A DNA stretch of 64,000 bases, from contig NC_044004.1 of NCBI RefSeq assembly GCF_900496995.4, positions 82,529,538 through 82,593,537 on the forward strand, written 5' to 3'. Below are positions 37,553-46,543 of the stretch, one piece after another; position 1 is the stretch's first letter; the number at the start of each line of letters is the position of its first letter. Position numbers and translations under genes: made by a program. The notes under the pieces are model-generated. The model made no database searches and was not told where the DNA came from. It saw only the letters and a program-made list of their open reading frames with translations. Source of the stretch: Aquila chrysaetos chrysaetos (lineage: Eukaryota; Chordata; Aves; Accipitriformes; Accipitridae).

Positions 37553-40104
37553 GAGAATTTTGTACAATGTAGCTGAATATTTTTGTTTCCTTATTTCGAT
37601 GTAAGGAGCGTGAATATTTGCGTACCACACACTGAAGTCAGGTATGGCACAATGGGGTCTGAGACCAGCTTTCCTTCCCATTTGCCTGGTTAAAAGCTTT
37701 TGTCGTCCCTTTCTAGTACTTGTTGAGAAAATACTTCATTTTATGGGTAAGCTTTCTCTGTTGGAAGTCACTCCTGTTTGGTCTGCAGAAACATTCAGAA
37801 AAGGTCTCGTTAGTCCCAAGTCCTCACTGTTCTGTGTTGTATGGCCTAGAAAACCAAAATCTTTGACTCTCAACCTTTTCAGAAGCACTTGCCACTGACC
37901 TAACACAGCTTTCAAAACCTTACCGTGATCTTCAGCGTTTGGTTAATGCTGCGGATGGCTGATGGTCTCCCACCTTGCTGGCTTTGCCACAGACACTCCT
38001 AAATCCACATTCACGCTCTCGAGCTCCCAAAGGCCCACTTCACAAAGGTGCTGAGCATCTGCAGCTCCCACTTAATCCCAAATACTGCTCTTTTGGAGAC
38101 CGGCTTTCCACACACAGCTTGTGAGACATCGGGTCTGAATCACGAGTGAGAATTTGAGACCTCAAAGGTTCCTATCACTTTTTTCCTCTGGGGTTGGTTT
38201 TGGTCAGGTGGTGAGGGGAAAGCCAAAAAGGCTTGTTAAAATTCAGAGTTTCTCTGTTAATTTAGAAGATGGGTTAGGGAAACACTTTTAAGGATTCCTA
38301 GACCAGGAGGTACAGTATTTACGCCTTCTTGGTAGGGAGCAGGAGCCAGAAGGGGCTGTCAGTCCTTAATATCTGAAGACCAGACTTAAACCCAGCAACA
38401 CAGCAGCAGTTACTTCATTTCCACAATGCATTTTCAGCTTCTAGCATCAAAACTTTCCTTAGGCATGAAACTTGGCATAGTGGCGTGGAGTGAAAAGTCT
38501 TTTAGTCCTATGCAAACCAAATCAATAGCCTGCATTAGAAATATCACACAAATGTGATACGTACCCTCATACTGGTTTAAAAGGAAGTTAAATGGCAAAT
38601 TGCAGTTGTCCTCCCCCCAGCAACCTCAGCTTTGTACGTAATTAAGATTCTTCTGTTCTTGGTTTCTGCATAGGTACTTTTCTTGTAATGGTAATGAAGA
38701 TCTAAGGCCCGATTTAAACCTAAGGAAGGACCCTCTCCATTGTATGGGGAGGTGACTGATCTAAACACACCCTTATCTAGCACGCTGGTACACTAGGCAG
38801 CAGCAGGAGGTGGTTCAGCTAAAATCAGGCTGTCAACATAAAAGAGCAGTGGGTCGTTGTCCTACTTGGTCACCACAGAGGTGTGACGTTCTTCTGGGCC
38901 GTCTTCGCAACCAGAACTGCCTGGTAGGAAGCAAAGCGGCATACGAGGCTCGCTGAAGTTCATGTTGACTTCAAAAGTGATACGGTTTCGGCAGCAAGCA
39001 CACGCATTGAAAAACCTCGCCTGCTTAATTTCACGTGTCCCAAAAGGAGCTGAAGCGCTTGGTCTTGGAGGGGTTTTACCCAAGGGGGCAGAGGACCTGA
39101 TTTGTTAGAGACCAGAAAAGAAATGAGCCCTAGATGCAGAGAAGTTTGAGTTCTTCTGATAGATGCTGTTATTAGCTGAGTCTCTCCATCTCATGGTGAG
39201 GAGAAGCATCTTGTGGTATGCAGCGCATTAGGTTTTTTTATAAGATTACAGAAGCATAGTCACGTACCCTCCCTTTCTCACCTTTCAGTGTTGAAAGGCG
39301 ACACAAACCCCGAGAGAACCTGGTGAAAACCGTTCATGTCTTAAGCCTCTATGCCAAGAGTCAGCCAAGAACTCACTTTAAAACAACCTTAGCAGAAGAT
39401 TATAAGGCTCTAGATCCAGGCACAGCTCTAAGTGATAACAGTATCTTCTCCTGTGACCACTCTTTGCACTGACACCGACCACGGGTTTGCTTTTCCTCCA
39501 GGAAACGAGAGCAGGGACAAAAAACAGAGCGGATGAGACAGGCGCAGGCATTGCACCATCAGAAAAGGGGCAAAATTAACGCCTTTAAAGAACTCCTTCA
39601 TCCTAAGAAAAATGATGTGGCTCTATAAATAAGAGACGATAAAGTTTGCTGGTTTGGCTATGTTCGAGGATGACGGACTGCAGGAGTACAGTTTCTTGGA
39701 GTCTATCTGAAAACAAGCATGAAGATAGAGAAATGCTGGGGTACTTTAGGGTGTTTTAAACAGCTCTGATGGCAAAGCACGCCAAGCGATGCGACTCTCT
39801 TTTTTTTTCCTTCCCCTCCTGCAACTGTACGGTGTGTTTAGCTTGCAAAATCTCTCACCGTTTGAGTGGTGAAGGTTAGAATGATCCTGGTACTTGGTCT
39901 TGTCCTCTTTGTTAAACAGTTCCGACAATTTAGGCATTTACTGAGTTTGCATTTGTCTGTATTTGTCTTTGTTCCAAAGCAAAAAAAAAACCCAACCAAA
40001 AAAAAAAAACCAACCTCATGGTGGCTTTCTTTACAAGTGATGTTACATGACTTTGGCTTGTTTTCCATTTTTAATTATTGCATCGTGTGTTTGCTTTCTG
40101 AGCA

Positions 40105-40122
40105 ATTAAAGTGTTTTGTGTG
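40105..40122 (+). terminator. ATTAAA signal with GU-rich downstream element, distal CNOT6L candidate
   Basis: ATTAAA at 40105-40110 is followed at once by GTGTTTTGTGTG. It sits where AT-rich UTR-like sequence gives way to GC-rich sequence, which makes it the best distal end of CNOT6L. Confidence 0.45.
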
Positions 40123-40135
40123 CACTATGTTAGCT

Positions 40136-41882
40136 AAATATGCCCTTAATTCATAAACTCACAGGCTGGACCGGAGCAGCGGTGATGGGAGCCCGGGCTC
40201 CCCCTCCCGCCCCATTTCACGGTGGTTATTTTGGGAGGTCGGGGTTTCTTTTTAGTTGGATTTCTTTCTTGCGCGTTGCCTTTGCAACCGCAAAGTCCTG
40301 TCCCTCAGAACGTGGAAGTGCACGTGGAGAGGGGAGAAGCTGCAGTGTCACTCCCGGGCGTGCTTACGCTGAAATTTTAAGGGGGGTTTATGTCTCGTTT
40401 TATGGAAATGGTAGCTTCGCTTTAAATCGAGAGCGGGCTGGCCTCTCGGATGGGGAAAATGCTCCTTGCAGAGGCCGGAGCCGCTGCTGGCCTCCCAGCC
40501 CCGGTTTTCCCTCGCCTGCCTTGGGCCAGCTCGGCAGCACCGTCACCACCGGGGGGGGGGCGGTCCTGGGGGGCTGCCGTCCCCACCAGCCCTGACATGG
40601 GGACGGGGTAGGTCTCCCAGGCAAAAAGCTTTGCCAAGTTTGACACCAGTCCTAGGCACCGTGCTTGCAAAGAGCAGCAGCCTTCAACCGAGACCTGCGC
40701 GAAAAACCTGAGTAACTTGCTTGTTCCATGTTTCCCGTGGGAATAAATAGTAAGAAACCTTTTCTCCAGCCCTCTGATTTGCTTTTACAAAAGGATCCTT
40801 TTTTTCTCTCCCCCTGAAAGAACTCGTGTTTTGCAGAAAGTGCCATGCCATGCTGCAATTCCCTCCGTAATTATACTTTGCAATGAAAAACTCACCGAGA
40901 AAGCGAATTCCCGTCGAGTGGGGATGGTGGGGACCCAGGCAGGGGGAAGACCTGCTCCCCTGCACAGACCCGGCCTGGACAAAATAACAACGATAACCCT
41001 GAACTGTTACTTTTTTCTTGCCTTTTTAAATTTTTTTTTTTTTTTTTTTTCATTGAAACAGCCCCCCCCCAGCACTGTGGAGATGGGGTACTGCTCGCAC
41101 ATGATGGATAGGGCTAAATATCTGCTTGTTTCTTCCCACCTGTGTACTTTTGTTTCCTTCTGTAGGCAATAAACAGCCCTTTTGCAAACACTCTCGTCCC
41201 CTGCTGTGGTTCCTGAGAAGCACAGGGTGGGAAGGAGGGGGGACATGGGGACCGGCCGGGTGTTTCACAGCTTGCCACCGCCCTGGGACGCGCTTGTGGC
41301 ATCCAGGGTGGTGGGGTGGGTGACGCAAATTTGAGTCCTTCCCTTTTGAGGGGATCCCCAGACCTCAGGCACCTACTACCGGTACGGCCAAGCCAGATTT
41401 TTTAAACGGTGATAATTTTGTGCAGGCTTGCAAGTCACACCTGCGTCGCCTCGGTCCGTGTGGCCGAGGGATGTCCCTGTGCCGTGCCCGCATCCCTGCG
41501 GGATGTGCGGATCCATCCTAGGAAATTGGGGGTCCACGGAGAGAGCCTCAGCCAGTCAACTGGGAAATTTCCCAGTATCTCCCATTGCTCCTGTGCTTGC
41601 CCAACTGGGAGCCAGCAGCGTGGGGCTGCAGAGGTCAGACCCCATCAAATTCCTGCCAACATCTCATAGCACAACCCGCTCCTCCCAGGAACCGCCAGAA
41701 AAAGGCACGAAAACTCGGGGCAGAAGAAAGGCATCGCATTAGGAAGCGCCCCGCGACAAAGCGGCCGAGGGCTTCGCGGTGCCACGGTCCGGTCTAACTC
41801 CCCCACCCCAAAAATCCCAATTTTTACACAAATCCGCGCAGAAAGAGCTGCCGCAGCCGTGCGAGGGAAGCACGTTCATCCT
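40136..41882. other. Intergenic stretch between convergent CNOT6L and CXCL13
   Basis: GC content rises here relative to the 3' UTR. It holds a T20 tract at 41031-41050 and a perfect 16-bp palindrome CTGGGAAATTTCCCAG at 41560-41575. The open frames on both strands overlap one another and look compositional. No exon is supported. Confidence 0.5.
41168..41173 (+). terminator. AATAAA signal, alternative distal end
   Basis: AATAAA is followed about 35 bp later by a GT-rich stretch (CTGCTGTGGTTCCTG). It would suit a still longer CNOT6L transcript. Confidence 0.35.
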
Positions 41883-41888
41883 TTTATT
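41883..41888 (-). terminator. Minus-strand AATAAA, alternative CXCL13 polyadenylation signal
   Basis: AATAAA on the minus strand about 250 nt past the CXCL13 stop codon. It would give a 3' UTR of more usual length than the signal that overlaps the stop. Confidence 0.4.
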
Positions 41889-42114
41889 GATGGCGCCCGG
41901 GACGGGCTGCCATCGCGTGCAGGAACAGCGCAGGCACCCGAAATGGAGGGTGACGCCGGGCGCCCGAGGAAAAAGCCTTTTTTTGGGGGGGGGAGCGGGG
42001 AAAGGCTCCTGCCCCCCGCCAAAACCCCAGGAGCAGAGCAAGCGCCGGTGTCGTGCCGTGAAACCCGGCGTATCTCGGCATGGAGGGGTTATATCGCTGC
42101 TGTCCCCGCGGAGA

Positions 42115-42142
42115 AATAAATAACCACGGCGGGTTATTTATT
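42115..42142. terminator. Inverted repeat giving AATAAA on both strands
   Basis: Perfect 11-bp arms (AATAAATAACC and its complement) flank a 6-bp loop. The left arm has AATAAA on the plus strand at 42115-42120. The right arm has AATAAA on the minus strand at 42142-42137, overlapping the end of the CXCL13 reading frame. It lies between convergent CNOT6L and CXCL13. Confidence 0.65.
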
Positions 42143-43549
42143 GTGGTACGGGGACAGAGGGAGAGATGGAGCGGGGGGTCTGCGAGGGGGCCGGCACCAT
42201 CGCTCTGCTGCCCGCCGCGGCCGCGCCGCCCCTTCTTTTTTGGTGAAGTTCCTGCAGATTTTGGGGAAGGGGGGGGGGGGAGGAAAGAAACGAAAATAAA
42301 GCGGTCAGGAGAAGGGGAGCGTCCTGCCAACTCGTTTAGATACGCCGCTTGTTTTTCGCTCGCCGGGCGTCGCGTACCTCTGGGTCAGCTTGTGGATGAG
42401 CAGCTGGATCCAGGGTGCTTCGGGAGCCACGCACACCTTCTTGTTTTTCTTCAGGGTGAGGCTACAAGGTGACGAGACCCCCCCCCTCAGCCCCACGCAC
42501 GCCTCTTCCCCAAAGTTTTCCTAACCGCACCGCAATCTGCAGAGAAAACCCCTCCGGTCCCCCGGCGGACTTACGAGCGCAACCCCGCAACCCTTGCCGG
42601 GAGACAGACGGGATTTTTTGGGGGTCTCGACCTCGGCTCCGTGAGCCACGCCGGGGGTAAGCCCCATTATAAACGGGCAGCGGCGTCCCGCGCAACAGAG
42701 TCCCCGCAAGATTTAGGGGCTTCGGAGAGGGCGCGAACGCCTGCGTGTTTTCGCGCTGGTGCCCGAGCGAGCGGTTTGCAGGAATCGGTCTGCAGGGCTT
42801 CCCACTTACACGATCTCCTTCCTCCTGCAGTGAATACCCGGCGGCGTAACGTCGATGGCAAGGATCAGCCCCAAGTTGATGACCTGGGCGGTCGATTTGA
42901 TGCACTTGCACCTCATGTTGGTCAGCAGGCTCTCCAGCGACAGACCTGCGCCCGACAGCAGCCCACAGCCAGGTCTCGGCCCCTCCGGGGGGGGGGGGAC
43001 GCAGCCGGGGATAACCCCCCCCTCCCTGCCATCCCAGTGCCACCGTCCCAGTGCCACCGTCCCGGCACCCCCGGGGGTCTTTTGCAGGGACGGGCTTGCG
43101 TTAATGGGGTTTGCAGCGGCAAGCGGCGAGGCTAGTCCCTCCCGGCACGGTCTCAAAGCTTTCCTTTCACGCGTACGGAGGGGGTTTAGCTTCAGGATTG
43201 GAAAACTTAACCAACATTTTAGGGATTAAACCCGTCGCCCACCCACCAAGCGCTCGGGTTTCACAGGGGTCTGGAAGAGAAGCCGCTTAAACCCATCAGC
43301 CAAATCCCACCTCCCGGTCCCAAGCATCCCCCCCGGGTTTAAAAGATAAACTCAAAGATGGGCAAGAGACAAATCGGAAAGCTTCGAGGAACCCATGCTC
43401 GGCCCTATCCGGGGCACCCAACGCCTCTTCCTAGGGATTTGGAGGGGGAGACGGACGGACGGACAGACACCCCGAGGTCACTCACCGTCCCCCGGCACCA
43501 AGTTGCTGAGGAGCAGGGCCAGGGCCAGCGCCGCCGCCAGCAGCCGCAT
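42134..43549 (-). CDS. CXCL13: CXC chemokine, CXCL13 orthologue
   Basis: A secreted CXC chemokine of the CXCL13 (B-lymphocyte chemoattractant, CXCR5 ligand) type, 133 aa. Coding exons on the minus strand are 43486-43549, 42810-42945, 42378-42461 and 42134-42251, with consistent GT-AG junctions and phases. Exon 1 is a Leu/Ala-rich signal peptide of about 21 residues. The mature part has C34-K-C36, C61 and C77, the four chemokine cysteines. There is no ELR before the CXC motif (NMRCKC). RRKEIV, KKNKKVCV and PWIQ match human CXCL13 features (PRKEIIV, KKNKSIVCV, EWIQ). Exon 4 adds 38 residues to a 39-residue Arg/Pro-rich basic tail, longer than in its neighbours. If intron 3 were retained, a different basic tail would end at 42305. 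The 84-nt exon 3 length, shared with both paralogues, supports splicing. Confidence 0.85.
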
Positions 43550-43585
43550 CCTTGCCACCTGCCCCGACCTGCCACGGGGGGGGTT

Positions 43586-43593
43586 CCTTTATA
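43586..43593 (-). promoter_or_regulatory. TATA box of CXCL13
   Basis: TATAAAGG on the minus strand ends 37 bp before the start codon. The 5' UTR would therefore be very short, about 10-15 nt. GGGGATTTCA, one mismatch from a kappaB site, lies just upstream at about 43606-43615. Confidence 0.55.
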
Positions 43594-43923
43594 ACAAGCC
43601 CTCACCGGGGATTTCACAGGCTGGGAAACGCCGCGGGGCGGAGGAAAAAAAAAAAAAAGCTGCCCCGCTCTTCGACTTCCCTGCCATCGCTTCCCCCCGT
43701 TGCACGTGGCCCCCGCCACCTCCCCGCCGAAAAAGGCAGAAACCGCAGTGGCCACCTCCTAAAACATCCCGTTTGCCCCTCGTTTCGTGATGGAGAAACG
43801 CCGGTGACCCCCCCGGCTCTGCTCCCCATCCCGCGGAGGGGGGACTTGCTCCCCCGAGCACCCCCCCAAATCCCGGCACGCCGCAGGGAGGGATGCGAGT
43901 GACGGTGACCGAGGGTTGCCGCT
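43594..43923. other. Intergenic stretch between CXCL13 and the first CXCL13-like gene
   Basis: A compact GC-rich spacer of roughly 330 bp. It contains the upstream region of CXCL13 and the 3' end of the next gene. No further exon was seen. Confidence 0.6.
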
Positions 43924-43929
43924 TTTATT
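43924..43929 (-). terminator. Polyadenylation signal of the first CXCL13-like gene
   Basis: Minus-strand AATAAA about 210 nt past the stop codon at 44138. It lies only about 340 bp upstream of the CXCL13 TATA box, so the genes are tightly packed. Confidence 0.6.
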
Positions 43930-44137
43930 GGACCCGTTAGGTTGTGCCCGAAGGGGACACCCAACCCATGGCCATGGACCGGGAGGGTGGGCAAGCCGGG
44001 GGCTGGCATTTCCAAGGGCTTAAATGGCTAAAACGCAAAGGAAAAAGGAGCTCGGGGCATCACGCAGCTCCCCTCCTTGCACCGGGGCAAGGCGACAGTG
44101 GGATGGAGGGGAGGGAAGAGGGGGGGGGGGTCCAGTT

Positions 44138-45046
44138 TCAGGCCCCGCACATCTGGCCGTCCCGTCGGTGGCAGCTTCCTCTGTGCGGGGGCTCTTTCTT
44201 CCTCCTGCCAAAAGCAGAAGGGGAGGAGAAACGTGTGAAGACTGGTCCCCAGGGAATGCAACTGGTCCCCAGGGGATGCGGCTGGTCCCCAGGGGATGCA
44301 ACTGGTCCCTCCGGGAGCGGGACGTGGAGTGGAAGGGGGCTTACAGGTTGGGGAGGTCCTGCAGGAGTTTCTTCACCCAAGGGGTGTCAGGATCCACGCA
44401 GACCCTCTCCTGGCTTTTTAGCCTTATCCTAGAAAACACGCGGGGTTTTGGCAATGTCGCTTCCCCCTCCTCCGGTGGGGCGGGGGGGGGGGGTTTGAGC
44501 GGCCAAGCCCCCCGGCGCTTCCCATAAGGAAAACCAGCGCAAAACTGAAATAATTCAGGGAGGATAGGGGGGTGGAGGGGGGTCGTACCCCCCCCGGGAG
44601 CCACTTACACCACCTCGAGGCGCCGGCAGCTGCTCCCCACCGGCCAGACCTCGATGCTGCTGTATTTCCGCGGGGAGATGAAGGCCCTGGTAGTCTTGGC
44701 ACAGCGGCAGCTCAGGTTGCCGTTGGCTTCCAGAAGAGCTAAAAGGGCACACGGCCACGGCTCACGCGTCGCCCCAAAAACCCGCCGCCAACCCCAAAAC
44801 CCTTTCCGGGCAACGCATCTCCCCCTCCCCCCAATACATATCCCACCGGGATGACCCCTCTTGCAAAAAAAAAAAAAACCTTCAAGCCCCGGAGACGGCA
44901 GCGGGATGCCGCCTCCGAAAACCTCAACGCCCTTTCCCCAGCGTCTCTCCATCCCCGCGCGCCGGGGCACGGGGAGCCTCACCTGCATCCCCGGGGCGGT
45001 GGGTCGCCAGCAGCACCCCCAGGAGCAGGGCTGCCCACAAAGCCAT
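44138..45046 (-). CDS. CXCL13L: CXC chemokine, CXCL13-like paralogue A
   Basis: A 114-aa secreted CXC chemokine of the CXCL13-like family. Minus-strand coding exons are 44983-45046, 44609-44738, 44345-44428 and 44138-44204. Exon 1 (MALWAALLLGVLLATHRPGD) is a signal peptide. The mature protein has C32-R-C34, C59 and C75, no ELR, and the motifs NGNLSCRC, ISPRKY, PVGSSCRRLEVV and CVDPDTPWVKKLL. Exon 3 reads straight into a TAA that is itself part of the intron 3 donor (CTGTAAGC). Without splicing the protein would be 93 aa ending in DLPNL. An excellent acceptor at 44205-44230 and the same 84-nt exon 3 in both neighbours favour splicing to exon 4, which adds a basic tail with two extra cysteines (RGSCHRRDGQMCGA). 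Receptor and function are inferred from the family. Confidence 0.82.
44241..44310. repeat. 20-bp tandem repeat in intron 3 of CXCL13-like A
   Basis: Three full units of the type ACTGGTCCCCAGGGGATGCR and a partial fourth. They occupy about half of the 140-bp intron, leaving little room beyond the splice signals. Confidence 0.9.
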
Positions 45047-45078
45047 GCCGGCCCCATCCCTCGCCCCGGCAGCATCCC

Positions 45079-45088
45079 GTCTATTTGA
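45079..45088 (-). promoter_or_regulatory. TATA-like element of CXCL13-like A
   Basis: Minus-strand CAAATAGA sits about 33 bp before the start codon. The spacing closely matches the TATA box of CXCL13, implying another very short 5' UTR. Confidence 0.35.
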
Positions 45089-46115
45089 GCCGGAAAATAG
45101 GAGAAGTGAAGCGGCGCAGGCGGGAGGCCCCCGGGGGTGGGAGTCGGGGTGGTTTTTCACCCGTCTCCGTTCCCTGCTGACGGCGCGCGCTGAGCTTGCG
45201 ACGCCGCTGGTAAAAAGCGGCTCGGGGTTTGGTGGGAGGCCCCGGGGCTTCCTGAAAACAGCTCCGTTTTCCCCTCCCCACGAAGCCAGGTCTTGTAAAT
45301 GTATCGGTCGTTTCCCCCAACGCTTTCCCCCCCACAAGCCTGGAGGTTTCTGGGGGTATTTTTCTCTTCTGCATCGTCAGATATTACTCATTTCTCCTGC
45401 AACCAGATTTTCCCCCCTGCAAGGCGCATCCCAGCCCGAGCTTTGGTGGCATTTGCTTTTGCTCTTCCCCCCCCCCCCCCGCCGTGGCCGATTATCCCTA
45501 AACTCTGCCAAGTGACCTCGCGCCCATCCCCTATATTTCCTTATTGGCTTTTACTGGTTTCAAAAGTCTTACAGCCGCCTGCAAAACCCCAGCCCCGTCA
45601 CGAACGCCAGCGCTTGGATTTGGCTATATCCCCTGGCTCCCTGCCGGCAACATCGTGCCCTCAAATCAGCACCGAGGGACACAACAGGTCACATCGGGAA
45701 GGAGCTTTGCTTCCCACCGGCTGTGCCGGGGCTGCCGGACCCTTTGACGGCGGTTCGGGGCTGGGACACCCATCCCGGCTACTGTCGCTGCCTTGGACAA
45801 AACTTTCCAGCCCTTATCCCATTCCTTCACGTAAAAGGGTTTTTTGTCGTGCCTGAGATGCGCCTGGGTGCTGCCCTCGTTCCCCTACCTATAGCAGAAA
45901 TACCTCACCTGACCTATATTCAAATGCACATTTTAATGCCTGCGGCATATCTGTGAAAGAGCATCAATACCAGAGTGCCAGATGCAAATGACGGTAAATT
46001 CAGCTCCAGGAAGGCTACGACAGCGGGGTTTATCAAAGCTCTGCCGCGTTTCTTCGAAGCTAGGAGATCCAGGGAAAAATACAACAGAAGAAGAAAAAAA
46101 AAAAACATCCTGAAT
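45089..46115. other. Intergenic spacer between the two CXCL13-like genes
   Basis: About 1 kb, GC-rich on the left and more mixed on the right, with a C run near 45,469-45,480. The open frames do not form a supported exon. The 3' end of the next gene begins at its right edge. Confidence 0.6.
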
Positions 46116-46121
46116 TTTATT
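46116..46121 (-). terminator. Polyadenylation signal candidate of CXCL13-like B
   Basis: Minus-strand AATAAA about 430 nt past the stop codon at 46544. It is the first canonical signal I found downstream. Confidence 0.45.
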
Positions 46122-46543
46122 TGACTTGAGCTCTCAGGACGGGACACGCCACGCTGCGTAATAAAAAAACCCAGACGCACACTCCGTCGATGAGCGCTTC
46201 GCACGGAAAGAGTCGCAAAGTCGTTCCTACAGAGACGGGAGCAGCCCCCGCCAAAAAAAGGCTTCACAGCCTATGGGCAAGTAAATAAACGAAGGGTTCA
46301 TATTCACGCTGATCCAGAGACCGAATGCAGTGGGGGGGGGGGGAAAAACCACCCCTACGAACCTGCCGCGGGGCTGGGGTCAGCAGCGAGCCGCCCTCCC
46401 CGCAGCGGCCGACGCCAGGGCCGGGACGTGGGGCTTTCGGGAAAAATGGAGGGGGGGAAGCGAGGGCAAAGTGAGGAGCGGCCAGGTTTGCACGCCTGCG
46501 CGTCATCTGCCGGCTCTGAGCGTCCACTTCCTTAGCAGGAAAC

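Larger units (their letters stand above)
34277..40135 (+). other. CNOT6L: Probable long CNOT6L 3' UTR
   Basis: AT-rich, gene-free sequence follows the stop codon up to an ATTAAA with a GU-rich downstream element. Nearer polyadenylation signals at 34743 and 35801 would give short isoforms. A Pumilio-type TGTATATA lies within the TG/TA tract near 37,528. Human CNOT6L, as I remember it, also has a multi-kilobase 3' UTR. The exact end is unproven and could extend to 41.2 kb. Confidence 0.55.

Noticed and set aside
42305-42461. CXCL13 ending by read-through of exon 3 at 42305
   Set aside because: The 84-nt exon 3 shared with both paralogues and a good acceptor at 42252 favour splicing to exon 4, although the donor GTACGC is weak.
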